Of a stretch of DNA of 64,000 nucleotides, positions 10,336 through 24,300 are shown one piece after another (the first letter of the stretch is position 1; each line of letters starts with the position of its first letter). A model generated the notes under the pieces. That model saw only the letters and a program-made list of their open reading frames with translations. It had not been told where the DNA came from and made no database searches. The position numbers were made by a program, and so were the translations under genes. Location of the stretch: assembly GCA_916700875.1 (NCBI GenBank), contig CAKAKS010000066.1, forward strand, positions 31,908,490 to 31,972,489. The letters are read 5' to 3'. The DNA comes from Sebastes aleutianus (Eukaryota; Chordata; Actinopteri; Perciformes; Sebastidae).

Positions 10336-10880
10336 GTTATGGTGTCAAAATGCCATGTATGAAAAAGGCCTATTAGCTTTTTCTAGGAATAAAGTCCGCT
10401 GTACACTGCCTGGGACAGCCACATGGCTATAAGAAAGCTCCAAAAACTGACAGTAGAAAAGGACACATGAAAAAAAGGATTCAAGTCATATGAAGTGTGG
10501 GTTCTTCTGCTTTTATGGGCTCCTGAAGAGTTGATATTAACTGAGGGGGCCACTGGTTAAGTGAGTCCTCATTGAAATACCCCTCTACACACAAAGATAG
10601 TGGAAATATGCCTCTTCAAAAACTCTCATAGTCCAGTAAGTGTTGAGGGCTACTATGAATTGATAATAGATATTACATATTTGCACAAAGCCTTCTCCAG
10701 TTTGAGTTTCTAAACCACTTAACAGCTTTCTTCAGGCTAGTTGGTGTAAATATGTTTCCTGTTGAATTAGCATCCCAACACCTGTAGGAGTAACGTGTGT
10801 GGGTAAACGGATTAAACACAGGAAGAAGTAAAGAACATATCTTAAAAGGAAGAACCAGCTGTCTTTTTGATATAGATTAA

Positions 10881-11275
10881 AGACCTATTGTGCTTTTTCC
10901 CTTTCCTTTAGTGTGTTATAGTTTTTTGTGCATTTAAAAGGTCTGCAAAGTTACAAAGCCTGAAGTCCACGCCAAAGAGGTCCTCTCTGCCTAAAACGCC
11001 TCGCTTGATGTCCCGCCTTTTGTTCTGTAACATGGTGATGTCACCAAGTAATATATTTGCATAATAACTGCCTAGCGGCTAGTTTGGCACGCCCTCAAAC
11101 AAAGCTAGTTAGAGCGGAGTCCAAAGAGTTTTTCAGAGGGTGAAAAGAGGTGCTGCAGCACAGCCGGTATGAGAAAAATAAAGCTTTTTTTAACATTTAA
11201 GCATGCAAACATGTTCTAGTAGAAACCCAAAATACAAGTATGAACCTGAAAATAAGCAGAGTAGGTCCTCTTTAA
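10881..11275 (-). mobile_element. TTAA-type MITE relative, inverted fragment
   Basis: The right part (AACATGTTCTAGTAGAAACCC, ACAAGTATGAACCTGAAAAT, ending GTAGGTCCTCTTTAA) is the reverse complement of the left part of the elements at 12424 and 35953. The left boundary is approximate. It is nonautonomous. Confidence 0.6.
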
Positions 11276-11514
11276 AATGCAGAAATCATCTGGCAGGTGC
11301 ATGAACATGTGTGGTTACTAAAAAAAAAAAAAAAGGGTGTTTGTGTCAACAAACATTATATACTGAGCCAAGTATGAGTGTTTTGATAAATTGTTTTTAT
11401 TGTCAAGCAGCTGTAAAATGCATTATTCTACCATGGAAGTGGTCGGAGATCCAGTGCCTGAAACTGTTTTGTATTCAACATTATTTTGTTGTAACCACCA
11501 CTGAGGCTACTGTT

Positions 11515-11660
11515 GTGCAGGGTTGGGGCATAACTAATGCGTTACCTGTAACAGGGTTACAGTAATCCAACCTTTAAAAAGTAGTTGGTAACTCTAATCT
11601 ATAACAAGTACTGTAAATTTAAATCAGATTACACATTCTCTAGAAAAATACTGGTGACCC
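11515..11660. repeat. GTTACAGTAATCC-type dispersed repeat fragment
   Basis: TAATGCGTTACCTGTAACAG and GGGTTACAGTAATCC resemble the end region of a very common teleost dispersed repeat. Only a short fragment is visible, downstream of tango2. Confidence 0.4.
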
Positions 11661-12183
11661 AATGATTTCCCAAACAGAAATGTATTCTAAATTGTAGTCT
11701 GGAAAATGTGCATAAAATGTATATTCACCCCATATCATGTATTTACGGGTAAAAACATGACACCAAAAAGAATAAATTAAGATTGCATTAAAATATCTTG
11801 TGCGCGACGGTATTGATTGCATTTCAAAGCAGGTTTGCAGCAATCTGTAAATGGTATTGATTTTTTTAAAGCAACCCAACCCTGCCGTTTTGTGAAATGT
11901 AGGTAAAATATTTTCCGTATAAATGTTCTTTGGCAATCTTTTTAAATTAGCACACATTTTCAAAATACTTTCATTATTTTTCTTTTTAACTTAAATCAAG
12001 AATGAGAAGTACATATCACTGATGTTAATGAGGCGGCTAGTGTCGACTAGCTGAAGAAATAGAAAGTGCAGACGAGTCTTCGTGTTCACGTAGCTGCTAT
12101 GGTGCAGCTTGAGGGGGGGAGAGGGGGAGATGGAAGGAAAGGAGATGCAGAAAGGCACAGAGTGGGTTTCCTTCGTCATGTCT

Positions 12184-12304
12184 TCACTCCTGCAGTTTGA
12201 ACTGGAAAGAACTGGTGCTCCAATTGCTTGCGTCGCAGTTGAGCATGGTGCGCTCTGTGAAGGTCACATTACCTTCTGCGTCAATCAGGATGATTGTATT
12301 GGTC
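12184..12304 (-). CDS. tango2: tango2 last coding exon
   Basis: The exon has acceptor CCCGTTTAG before GACCAATACAA. It completes an Arg codon and encodes TNTIILIDAEGNVTFTERT, then MLNCDASNWSTSSFQFKLQE and TGA (12186-12184). Human ends TNTIILVDADGHVTFTERS...YEFTLQS, so the exon is unambiguous. The 3' UTR continues to the left; no convincing poly(A) signal is assigned. Confidence 0.95.
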
Positions 12305-15300
12305 CTAAACGGGCAGGGACACAAGCAAACAAAGACAATTTAAAATTAAATGAAAATGTTAGATAAAAAAATAATCAAAGAATACAGGCAACTAGCAGGA
12401 GTAACACTGAAGACTAAGATCATTTAAAGGGGGCATATCATGCTCATTTTCAGATTCATTCTTGTATTCTGGGTTTCTACTAGAACATGTTTACATGCTT
12501 TAATGTTCAAAACACATTGTTTTTCTCATAGTGTCGGTCTGAATATACCTGTATTCACCCTCCGTCTGAAACGCTCCGTTTTAGCGCCCGTCTCTTTAAG
12601 ACCCCCCTCCCGAAAAAGCCCAGTCTGCTCTAATTGGCTTGCGAGAAAAATATGGCGCACTTTTGCAAATGTGGCGCTGCGGTCGAAAAGTCTTTTTTGC
12701 TTCGGAAGGTTCCCAACTGATTGAAATGACCCGGAAGTATCTCAGTAGGAGCCATGATGATAAGAGCCGTTGGAATCCTCTAAATAATAAGGAAAGGTGC
12801 TTCAATGCTTCCTTAATTATCTCCTTTAGGATAGGATACACTGGACCATCCTTTACCAAAGGAAAGGAGTAAATAACACCACACAATTCCTTGCGGCTGC
12901 AGCATTTAAAGCGACGCACCATTCTGCCGTTCATGAAAGCAAACGATATGCCCATCTTGCATATTATTTTCATAGAGTCATATACTAATTGGGATTCATA
13001 TTGATAAATATGAGTGGACAGTGACAACCTTTTTGTTTGACTTTATTTTTAATATTTGTTTATGTTGTTGTTTTATTTATGTAACATGTAACAACAGTAA
13101 ACATATAGCAAAAAAACAAATAGTCCAAAAAGGAGTAGGAAGAAGTACAGCCTACACATGGTCCTACCCCTTCTCCATAACTCAATTAAGTCAATATTTA
13201 TCATATATTCCTTTTTTATTTCAATTGCAACCTTGGTAATGAAGTGATATTTTTCACCAGTTGTCCACGTTAGGTCAGATAATCCTATTACATGTTGATG
13301 TAGAGTGTTGCAGCAGCGGAAGGACCTGTGGTATCAATCTTTCACACACACCGCGGGTGAAGCAGCCTGTCACTGAAAGAGCTTTTTAAAAACCCACAGG
13401 GCGAATACGCGCCTTTTGTACACCATTTTCGGGAACATTGTAGTTTCACCACGACAGTCCCATGTCAATAACATCCGCCGCCGTCGCATCAATATTACGG
13501 AGTCTAGTGAAAGTGCAGTCGGATTCTCTTAACACCACGGTTGTCTTTTCCTAAGTCCTTCTGAATTCTCCTTCTCATCTTTCCTCATGACCATCGAGGT
13601 CAAGGAAAAGTGGTTAGGAAAAGATGATAGGACGTCATTTTTTTTACTTTTAGACCGCAGCCTAGATATGTCCCCTTTAAAAGTCACATTTGAGGTATTT
13701 AACAAACACTTGTATTAAGACTGAGCAGGCGGTGGCAGGCAGTGCCTTGCTAAAGGACACAGAACGGTCTCTGTGTCCACTAGTCCACCGTGGCATCGCA
13801 GTGCAGACGATCCCCTTTCCCCGCTGTGGAGGATTGATTATTAACGCTGGGGGAGTTTTGTGTTCTCTGTGATGCTGCAGGCGAGCACGGGCCTGTCAGT
13901 CAGCTCAGGTGGAGACAAACAAGGGAGAGAGATTGAAGACACTGACCTCGTGCCGTACCGAGGGCTGCGAACAAACACTGCAGACAGAGCCTGGACCATG
14001 TCCTTGCTGTAACCATTGCCCTGGCTCTCCTGAGCTGGATCAGGTGTGTTCCTGTCAAACAAACACACAGTACACCTCTTTGAGAAGCTTTAGAGAGTTA
14101 GCATATTCTCTGTCATATCCCCCATGCAGTATACTTAAGTCAGTGATCAACTGATGCAGTATATATACATAAACACTTGCACAAATGGTTCCTCAACCTG
14201 CTTTGCCCTTGTCCTTAATTTCAGTCTCAACCTTAAATGAACATGCTGGTTTGCAAACGTTCTCTTAACTCACAGCTCACTGAAATCTGTTTATGAAAAT
14301 ATCTCAGGCAAAAAAAATATCATCATCTCGATGCCTTTTATACATAAGCAACCGCTACTTTACAAGTTTCTCCATATGGTTCGAGAGTTGACATAGTGGC
14401 TGCTCCTAATGAATGTTTAGGCCAAGTCTAATATTTGCTTACAGTATTTCTTTCGACAAAAGCACAACTTGATATTTGAAACTCTGTGCTTTCAGTTGCT
14501 CAATAAGGAATTCATTTCTACAACCTGGGTCTCAATTTAGCAGGATTGGCCATCGTTTCTGATCAGTTATGAAAATGAATTAATTTATCATTCTCTTGTT
14601 GTGATACGTGGCTGTTGGGACTAAAGCTTTGCAACGGGGTGCAAGTGGAAACCACAACACCAAAATCAAAATCACCACCAATCAGACAGATTTTAATGGG
14701 CCAGAGTATTTCTTGGGTGGGTGCAATAACTTCCTGTAGTCTTGGCTGGTTGCATGAAAACCTCAGGGTGACGACAAGATAAAAAAACACAACTATAAAA
14801 GTTGTATTTTTTTATTTTTTTGTGCGGTACGGTAGCTTTGTACTTACCATACAGACATGAGAGAGGTATCGATCGTCTCATCCAACTCTCAGCAAGAAAG
14901 TGAGTTCATGTATTTCCCTAAATTGTTTTACCCTTTTGACGTAACATAGCGTCATGCAAAAGTCACTGTGTTATCAAGAGGAAACTGACAATGATTGCAA
15001 CTAAAATTGTAATTCCCTCACAACGGCTCATTCAGAGTCCTGACACCAGTCTCTACAGTGTCTGGCATGTTCCAGGTAGGGCTGGGCAATATGGAGAAAA
15101 ACAAACATCACAATATTTTTGGATAAGAATTGGGTCGATAGCTGGTTTTGCTGGTCCGGTGTATGAGCTTACACCTGTTTGATTTTATGCAAACCGGTTG
15201 AACTGGCATTTGTCATTATGACACATTATGACAGATGTTTCGATATTCAAAATCTAAGAAGATATCGTCTTAGAAATATGACAAAAAATATCTTTTCTTG

Positions 15301-18300
15301 GTTTTAAAGGCTGTATGACAGTAAACTGATGTAATTTTTCTGAACTTACCAGACTAGTTGTTCTATTATTTGCATTTATCCACTGATACGAGACTAGAGT
15401 CTCATATCACGATGTCGATTTAATACCAATATATTGCCCAGCCCTAGTTCCAGGTACTCTGTCCAGCTCTGTGCATGATGAATCAATCGTTTTACCCCAC
15501 ATATGGCTCCTGACCAGGTAAAATCCTGCAATGATCACCATCAATATACTATTACACATATTACTAGTGAACATAGATGTAAATAACCTCTACATATCAA
15601 TGGCAATTCATCCATATTTAACCCACAGGATTGCTTTACATCCAACACAAACGCCTTTAAAATCAATAGAAAAGCAAAGTATTATTATACTATTATTCAT
15701 AAACTAAAATAAATGAAATGTGTTGTTATGGTGTGTGACAGCTAGGGGATGTTTAAGTGGGCATTCACCACTCACAGTTCGTCATTATTGAGGACTTTAA
15801 GGAGCTCTTGCACCAGTCCATCGCAGGACAGCGACTGGTCGCTGACCACGCTGGTGAAGTGGCGTTTGCCTTGCAGCAGTTTCCTCCACGGAGTTTCCAG
15901 CAGCGAATTACTCAAGCCATAGATTCCTGCTGAGGGGAACACAGACAAATAGATACACTAGTGAGCTCTGTCGGTGACCTTGTGGCACGTCCTCTGATAA
16001 TCAGACAATCTGAGAGCGATATCAACAATGAGGTGTCAGGCTAACATGAATGGAGGGCCATAGGGCGAGAGGAAAGGACGGTTTCGTTTCTACAGCAACC
16101 ATAGTAAAAACACAGACCTGGTTTTAGATGGATGGATTCAGGGCTGCCTCTGTTTCCATAGTAACACACAGTGTCTTGTTTGGCTCTACATGGGACACAG
16201 AAAGATGGAAAATTACAGACTGCATTTAGTGATGATTAAACTTGTTCATGTGTAATTACGTGCCAAGAGTCATAATGCTTTTATGCTCTTGAATAAACGC
16301 AAATATATCTACATCTACTTTATATTATGGATTTTGTATAGTGCCCGCTTTCTTCAAATATATATAATCTTTCTACTTTTTTTCTACTAGTTTTTGATTG
16401 GTATCTTATTCTATGATATTTATGGTATCTGATGGATATGAATGCATTCTGGATCTACTCATCCTCTGTTGTACTCTGACATTAACTGTATCTCATTATC
16501 TTATGGAAATGGAAATGTAATATTGCAACGTATCCTCATACAACGGTTCATATGATATCGTACGAAAAGTTATTCCTCATTTATCGTGCATTTTCCTGCT
16601 CGAGTCCAGCAACACATGACGCACGTGTCAATTTACGCTATAGTCTTTTCGAAATAAACTTCCGTCTTCACAGGAAACAACTTGGTTAGGTTTAGGCAAC
16701 AAAACTACCAAGTTAGGTTTAGGAAAAGATCGTGGTTTGGGTTAAAATAAATACGGAAGTGGCGTAACTTAAGAATGGAGGTTACGTGACAAATAAATCA
16801 ACGTTGACTTCTGGTTTCACACGGGGTGCGAACAGCGGTCTCATGGGTGAAAGTCTGGTGTTTTTTGACCCAACCCATCCACCTCGTCCTCCTCCAATGC
16901 GGCGTTTGTCGCTTTTTATACTTCCTGGTTCAGGATAACGTGGATTACATACAAATTGATTTCGTGGGCTATATAATGAATTAAAGTGCAGTACTTTCCA
17001 TAGGTATAGCTATGAACGGTGTACGAGAACAGCCTGAATATTTATATCTAATTTTGTATGGTAGAATTATATTTGCTATTGCCTATTATTGTTCACTTTT
17101 TGTAGTGTCAGCACCTGATTATTTAAAAAGGCACACCTGATGGCAAGCAAGCACAAAACAAATTTGATGAAGCAACATGCAGAACGTGTAGTTTGCTCCT
17201 TCTTGTTTTTAATGTAATCTGTTAATAAAATATTGTCTGTCCTAGTATCCTGGAGTGCGCTGGAACTTTGATTTCTTTTGGTTTACAGCAAAGATGATGT
17301 TCAAAGAAGCACTCCTGAGGGAATCCTGTAAAATGAGTGCTCAGGGTGAAAGAGAATATGAACAGCGCACCTCCGATTTTCTTTGCAGTCCTGGAAAAAT
17401 AGGAATTAAGAAGCCTGTTTCATTTGTAGAGGCAATTCAAATGGGGAAAATACCTAACACCATAGTTAACTGCAGCATTAAAATCTATCCTTAAGGAACA
17501 ACTGGGCAAAATGAATGCTTCAAAATACAAATTAGCGCTGCAAACAACTCTGACTACCACAAAACCATTTAGTTACGGTGTTAGATCTCTTTGCAAAGTC
17601 CTCAGTTAGAGGGAATTTATTCAGTCGGAAAAATCTGTCTGACATCAAGGGCATCTGTGACGGCTCTGGTACAGGAGAGTGAATAATAAATTATGACCAA
17701 ATCCTTTGAACCAGCGGGGGAATGACTTTTTTGATGTCAATTTTATGACAGCCGTACCAGTGGCATCAGTCAATCTGAAATGTGGCGCAACACTGCTTCA
17801 ACATCGAACTTGGAAAGTTTCCCAGTAAAGAGCCGGCGAGACAGGAACAGAATATGCTGCTGGGCGTCGCAGCTCTGCCACTAACTTTATTGGACAGTTT
17901 TAAAAGCCAAATTACATGTCGGCCTTTGGTCTATACCGTTTATCACCATGAGCAGAACATGTTTGCCATAAAACCCATTAACAATGATTTCTTATCTGAT
18001 GTTAAGAGCTGGCACAATAAGTCAATTAATTGATTGCCAGGAAAGTACCCGACCACTACTTTGATAAGCAATAAAGCTTTTGATTTACTTTTGATTGTTT
18101 CGGCTTTTGCTTTTCTCTGCTTTATATCACTGTACATTCAATATCTTTGGATTTTGAACTGTTGGTCAGACAAAAGAATCAATTTCAAGATTTCACATTG
18201 GACGTATTTTTCTTCTACTATTTTCTGATGTTTTAGAGCCAAAACAACTGACTGATTAATCGAGAAAATACTCTGTAGCAGTGGCGGACTCAAGCTGTCT

Positions 18301-21300
18301 GAAGGGCAGGGGCAAAAATAATAAAAAGGGAACCAGCTGTACACGGTGGGGCACCAGTGCGCAGAAAAAATTCTAGCAAGTAGGGTAGCGTATATGGCAC
18401 TGCATCATGCTTTCTCAATTTTAAGGCAACCCTTGAGGGCACTTTATTGTGTTTTCTCCACTGGAAGGGCACCCTAAAGGGCACTTTATTATGGTTTCTC
18501 CACTGGAAGGACCCCCTAAAAGGTGCTTCATTGTGGTTTCTCCACTGGAAGGACCCCCTAGAGGGCACTTCATTGCGGTTTCTCCATTGGAAGGACACCC
18601 TAAATGGCGCTTCATCCCGTTTTCTCCACTGGAAGGACCCCCTAAAGGGCGCTTAATTGCAGTCTCTCCACTGGAAGGACGCCCTAAAGGGCGCTTTATT
18701 GTGGTTTCTCCACTGGAAGGGCACCCAAGAGGGCGCTTCATCCTATTTTTTCCACTGGAAGGGCACCCTAGAGGGCACTTCATCACGTTTTCTTCACTGG
18801 AAGGGCACCCTTATCATATTTTATCTACCATAGGGGCATCCAAAAGTGCACTTTTGCTGCGGTTTGTTCGAACATGGGGGTGATTTTAAGCCAACATTTT
18901 GAACAGATCTTTGAGAAAATTGCTTCAACGCAGATAACCATAGTATATGAAGAAATACATATGAAAAACATGATCTATTTGATTTGAATTATTACGCACA
19001 AAAAGCTTTTAGTATATTTTGTTTATTTGCTTATCAAAGTTAGACTTTACTGAGGCTTGGTACAATGAAATGCTTCTCGTTTTGCTCCACCAAATGTAAT
19101 GCAGTGGGGATCAGTATCTATTAGGTCAGCCCAACTACATAGACAGAATACTGTAAGAGACGGTGTGGCGTGACGATAAATATGCTTGTATTTAGCATTT
19201 TAACATGTAGATGGTGACTGGACTGCACTAATTAAAACCGTCTCATCTCTTCTAATTAGTCAGTTTATTATAATTCATTGCATGAAAACTACCAAAGACT
19301 GAGGGGATAACATGATGATATATACTGACATGAGCAACGATAATACTGTAAGTGCCAAATCTGCTTGTCTACAAACAGTTGTCCCTGTGCAGAGGTCATC
19401 CTCTACTGTTTGCACAAGCACTCCTCTGTCTTGTGTAAATGTCCTGGGGCAGAGCGTTTACTAAAAGGCAGGACAATATGTGTCCCAGCAGCTGTGAATG
19501 ACATTACACTATCTCTCTGACAACAAACCAAACACCTTAATATTGTTTCCAACTTGTACCCAAACCCAGCTGAACAGTCTGAATAAACAACTGCTCATCC
19601 TGTGTTCCTATGGTTACTATGAACACAGCAGCACTGGCCAATGTTGACTCGGGTGATAGCAGTCACCCCTCATACATGCACGTACACAGTAGCTGCTCAG
19701 TGGGAACCAGATGGCACTGTAACCTGAAGGGAAACTGTAAAGCTTTTAACCTGTTGTCAGTTCTGCTGTGGGCAAACACGTTGTCTCAAATACTAGTTTG
19801 AGCTCGGCACTGAACTCAACAACACCTGAAAGGCCCGGTGGTGTTTATGTACACACTTTGCCCGTGATATGCATCAAATTGGCCGTGGTGGTAGCAGGCG
19901 GAGGATTTGCAGAGAGATAGCTCCATTTCTGCTATTTGATACTGGCTAGGATATCGAAAGTCCCATCAGGTGTGCTGTGGGTTGATTTGGGCTGAGATGA
20001 GGGAACAGCAGGAGGTCAAGACCACTGGGCAGAGAGAGAACGAGGAGGGAAGCGTGGAAAGCGGGCTTTTTTTTCAGATCTCAGTAAGAGAAGTAATCAG
20101 TATGCTGGCTGGGAGACCATCTAATGAAGAGTCCTCTATACTGAGGCTGCAGAGCCGTTTCCCCATCGCCAGCTGTGGTGTAGTTGCCTGGAGATGCCTG
20201 GATGGGCTTTCGACATTATCAGTTCAGAATGTAGATGGGCATGTTGGCGGGGGCTCCTGGGTAACGACAACATGCACTCTCATATCCAATCACACACATG
20301 CAGAGATTAAAGGCATGTAAAAAGGGGTAAAAAAAACTTGGCTTGATTGGCAAAGAGCCGTGCTAGCGTCATGGCTCTATGGATGGCAATGTTGGTCTGT
20401 TGATTGCTTCACCACCGAGTGAAATATCTCAAAAACTACTGGATGGATTACCTTAAAATTGGTTCAGATATCCATAGTGCCTAGAGGATGAATCATAATG
20501 ACTTTGGAGATTCCCCGACTTTTCCTTTAGCACCATCACAAGGAGGGATGGGTATTGTTAAGATTTTAACGGTACTACTACTCTTTCACCCTCTCCTCAG
20601 TCATACTCCCACTACAGCTGGAATGGTCAAGGGGCTTTGGGCTTGTCTTTGGCTTGGACCAGCGATAGTAGAGGGAGGAGTGGGTTAGTTTATTGCAGCT
20701 GTAACTTAAACAAAAAAAAGTTGAGTGTCCAGAGGATGCTCTGCGTACATAACATACCTGAGGGTGATGGGGCAACAAGGGATGAACTACGAGCTAGTTT
20801 GTTGACAACGGTGCATTTCTCCACCTGTATCTGATGCACTTTGGCTAGATGTTTTGACAGATTGCTCGTGTTTCAGCCCTTACAAGCAAAAGACTTGTCT
20901 GCATCAACTCGACTGAAGTGTAACCACACTTAGGACAGTTTTGCTCTCTACGCCGTTGTCACTAAGAGCAGGGTCTCCGGTCTCTGTGTCTGTCTGTGTG
21001 TGGGAGAGAGACGTACACAGACGCCAGGCTGAAAGAGAGATCTCTCCTCTGGATTGGAAAATGCATCATTGACGTGTGATGTTTTAATCTTTTTACAAAT
21101 TAGAAACAGAGTTTGTGAGATCAAAGATAACATTTTATGTAGCCTAAATAAATAGGAAATCAATTCTCTTAATTTTTCCAATACCAATAGCAGAACCGTT
21201 AACGTCTGAGCTTATCGATACTACGGTCTTGAAAAAATTTGCCCCGGGGCTCGTTTAGTACCGGGTTTCAGTCACAAGATTGACATTCGTGGTTTTACGT

Positions 21301-24300
21301 AAGTAAAACTGTAGACTGTCTGTCTTGTTATGTTGAGATGCATAGTAAAAATGATAAAGTCGATCTAATTGTTATAAATAACACTGACCTATCCATGCGG
21401 TTTCAACATCAGCTACTGCATGTGACCTCAAGGTGACCGCTGACTTGATAAATAGAATACCATAATATTCTCATATGACTTTGGAAATTAAATCTTATCA
21501 TACCTGACCTAGAAAAGTTAGCCAATAAAGGAAAGCCTGCATAGGATCAGACAGAATTTCATGGAAAGATAAATGCATGAAAATGTAGTGGCATTCAGAT
21601 CTCCTCCCGATGTAAAATAGGACCCAATGCTAACAAACGTAAAGCCAAAATCAATATTATTTAGAATTTTGAGGCAATTCTTTTTGGACATCTGGATTCA
21701 CTCAATGAACAATGCAGGCTATATTTGAGCTACTTGCTTGAGCATCTACTGTTAATTCTATTCAGTACAAAACCATGTTCTACTCTACTCAAAGGGACTA
21801 TGATTTCCCAACAGGTACTCTTAATAGCACTTGGAAAAACAAATTCTCATAGCTGTTCCTTTTTAAAATGTGGAGAGTTCATCCACCCCCGATACTCTGG
21901 AATATGCGTATCTGATGCTCCGCTGTTTGTCTTGTTCAGCTCAAACAAGTTTCTGCCAAGAATTGCAACACACGGTTTTAGGCCACAAGATTGAACCACT
22001 TTATAAAGTGTCTTTAATAAAGCAGCCCACACTCTGCCTGACTGAAAGGGCATTAAAGGGGAACTACGCCCATTTTCGAAATTCATACATACAGACGTAG
22101 GCAAAGTTGTTGGTAACGTTCCGTTAAAGAGAGAAAAACCCACAATGGTCACTGAAATAACTTGAAACTGACAAAAGTAATAATAAATAAAAATTCACTG
22201 TAAATGAACTAATGAAAATCAGATATTGCTTTTGAATTGTGGTTCAACAGAATCATTTTAAAAAACAAACTGATGAAACTGGCCTAGACAAAAATGATGG
22301 TAGCCCTAGAAAAGATGTCAAATAATGTGACCATAGGGACATATTAAACTAAGGTGTGTCCTGTAATTAGCATCACAGGTGTCTTCAAACTTGTAATCAG
22401 TCAGTCTGCCTATTTAAAGGGTGAAAAGTAGTCACTGTGCTGTTTGGTGTCATGGTGTGTACCACACTGAACATGGACCACAGAAAGCTAAGGAGAGAGT
22501 TGTCTCAGGAGATGAGAAAGAACATTATAGACCTTCATGTTAAAGGTAAAGGCTATAAGACCATCTCCAAGCAGCCTGATGTTCCTGTGACTACAGCTGC
22601 TCATATTATTCAGAAGTTTAAGGTCCACGGGACTGTAGCCAACCTCCCTGGACGTGGCCGCAAGAGGAAAATTGATGACATATTGAAGAGACGGATAATA
22701 CGAATGGTAACCAAAGAGCCCAGAACAACTTCCAAAGAGATTAGAGGTGAACTCCAAGGTCAAGGTACATCAGTGTCAGATCGCACCATCCGTCACTGTT
22801 TGAGCCAAAGTGGACTTAATGGAAGACAACCGAGGAGGACACCAAATCATAAAAAAGCGAGACTGGAATTTTCCAAAATGCATATTGACAAGCCACAAAG
22901 CTTCTGGGAGAATGTCCTTTGGACAGATGAGACAAAACTGGAGCTTTTTGGCAAGTCACATCAGCTCTATGTTCACAGACGCAAAAATGAAGCATCCAAA
23001 GAAAAGAACACTGTACCTAATGTGAAACATGGAGGAGGCTCGGTTATGTTATGGGGCTGCTTTGTTGCATCTGGCACAGGGTGTCTTGAATCTGTGCAGG
23101 GTGCAATGAAATCTCAAGACTATCAAGGCATTCTGGAGCGAAATGTGCTGCCCAGTGTCAGAAAGCTTGGTCTCAGTTGCAGGTCATGGGTCCTCCAACA
23201 GGATAATGACCCAAAACACACAGCTAAAAACACCCAAGAATGGCTAAGAACAAAACACTGGACTATTCTGAAGTGGCCTTCTATGAGCCCTGATCTAAAT
23301 CCTATTGAACATCTGTGGAAGGAGCTGAAACATGCAGTCTGGAGAAGGCACCCTTCAAACCTGAGACAGCTGGAGCAGTTTGCTCACGAGGAGTGGGCCA
23401 ACATACCTGTCGACAGGTGCAGAAGTCTCATTGAGAGTTACAGAAATCACTTGATTGCAGTGATTGCCTCAAAAGGTTGTGCAACAAAATATTAAGTTAA
23501 TGTTACCATCATTTTTGTCTAGGCCAGTTTCATTAGTTTGTTTTTTTAAATGATTCTGCTGAACCATAATTCAAAAGCAATGTCTCATTTTCATTAGTTA
23601 ATTTTCAGTGAATTTTTATTTATTATTACTTTTGTCAGTTTCAAGTTATTTCAGTGACCATTGTGGGTTTTTCTCTCTTTAACGGAACGTTACCAACAAC
23701 TTTGCCTACGTCTGTATTATTCCTATGGTCTAAGACGGTCCAAAAAATATTAGTATACATGAACAACTGTCTCCCAAATCCAAAAACTAGAGTGCCAAAA
23801 CTCAAACTTGTGATGTCATAGGGTATAAAGTGTGGAGCTGCTCCGTAGACAATTAATTGGGAGAGATGTTACAGATGACATTGAGAGCAACCAGGGGAAT
23901 ATTCTGAGTATATGGGTACATTTTCTGTTTCACAACAGAATAAAGCTCATCTGGGTATACAAAAAAGAAAACAAACATTCTGTGGGTCTCCCATTCATCG
24001 TCTATGGAGCAGCTCCAGACTTTATACCCGATGACATCACAAGTTTGAGACTTACTTCTCTGGTTTCTGGCTTTGAGAGAGAGGAGCTCATGTTCACAAA
24101 TATTGATTGAACTTTCCTAGGCCATGGAAATAACATACTGGAATTCTTAATTTAGGTGGTGTTCCCCTTTAAGTGAGGCATTTCGTTGCAGGCAAACATC
24201 AGAAGAGCTATTCATTAAAACGGATAATATCTGAGCATCGACTTTGAAGACATGAAATGGGATGATCAAAAACCAAACGTATCGAAAAGTCAGATGAAAT

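Larger units (their letters stand above)
22053..24172. mobile_element. TTAA-flanked MITE interrupted by a Tc1 element
   Basis: The outer ends are TTAAAGGGGAACTACGCCC and GGTGGTGTTCCCCTTTAA. With the inner Tc1 (22092-23714) removed, the original element is about 500 bases. The interior includes two near-complementary pieces around GTATAAAGTGTGGAGCTGCTC (23822) and GAGCAGCTCCAGACTTTATAC (24006), so it folds back on itself. The TTAA flanks suggest piggyBac-type mobilisation. The Tc1 is therefore the younger insertion. Confidence 0.72.

Noticed and set aside
12596..13027. 143-codon minus-strand open frame
   Set aside because: Lies inside the TTAA MITE and its inserts, and resembles no protein family.
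15926..15929. Alternative tango2 acceptor three bases upstream (CTCAG before CAGGAATC)
   Set aside because: Given the upstream exon's donor (ACCAG/GTCTGTG), the upstream choice would add an extra residue to the conserved PG-IYGLSN junction; the CAG ending at 15927 gives the family sequence directly.
18421..18883. Tandem units suggestive of a CRISPR-like array or of a repeat protein gene
   Set aside because: This is vertebrate DNA. The units abut without unique spacers, so it is a minisatellite. No start context, promoter or splice borders support a gene.
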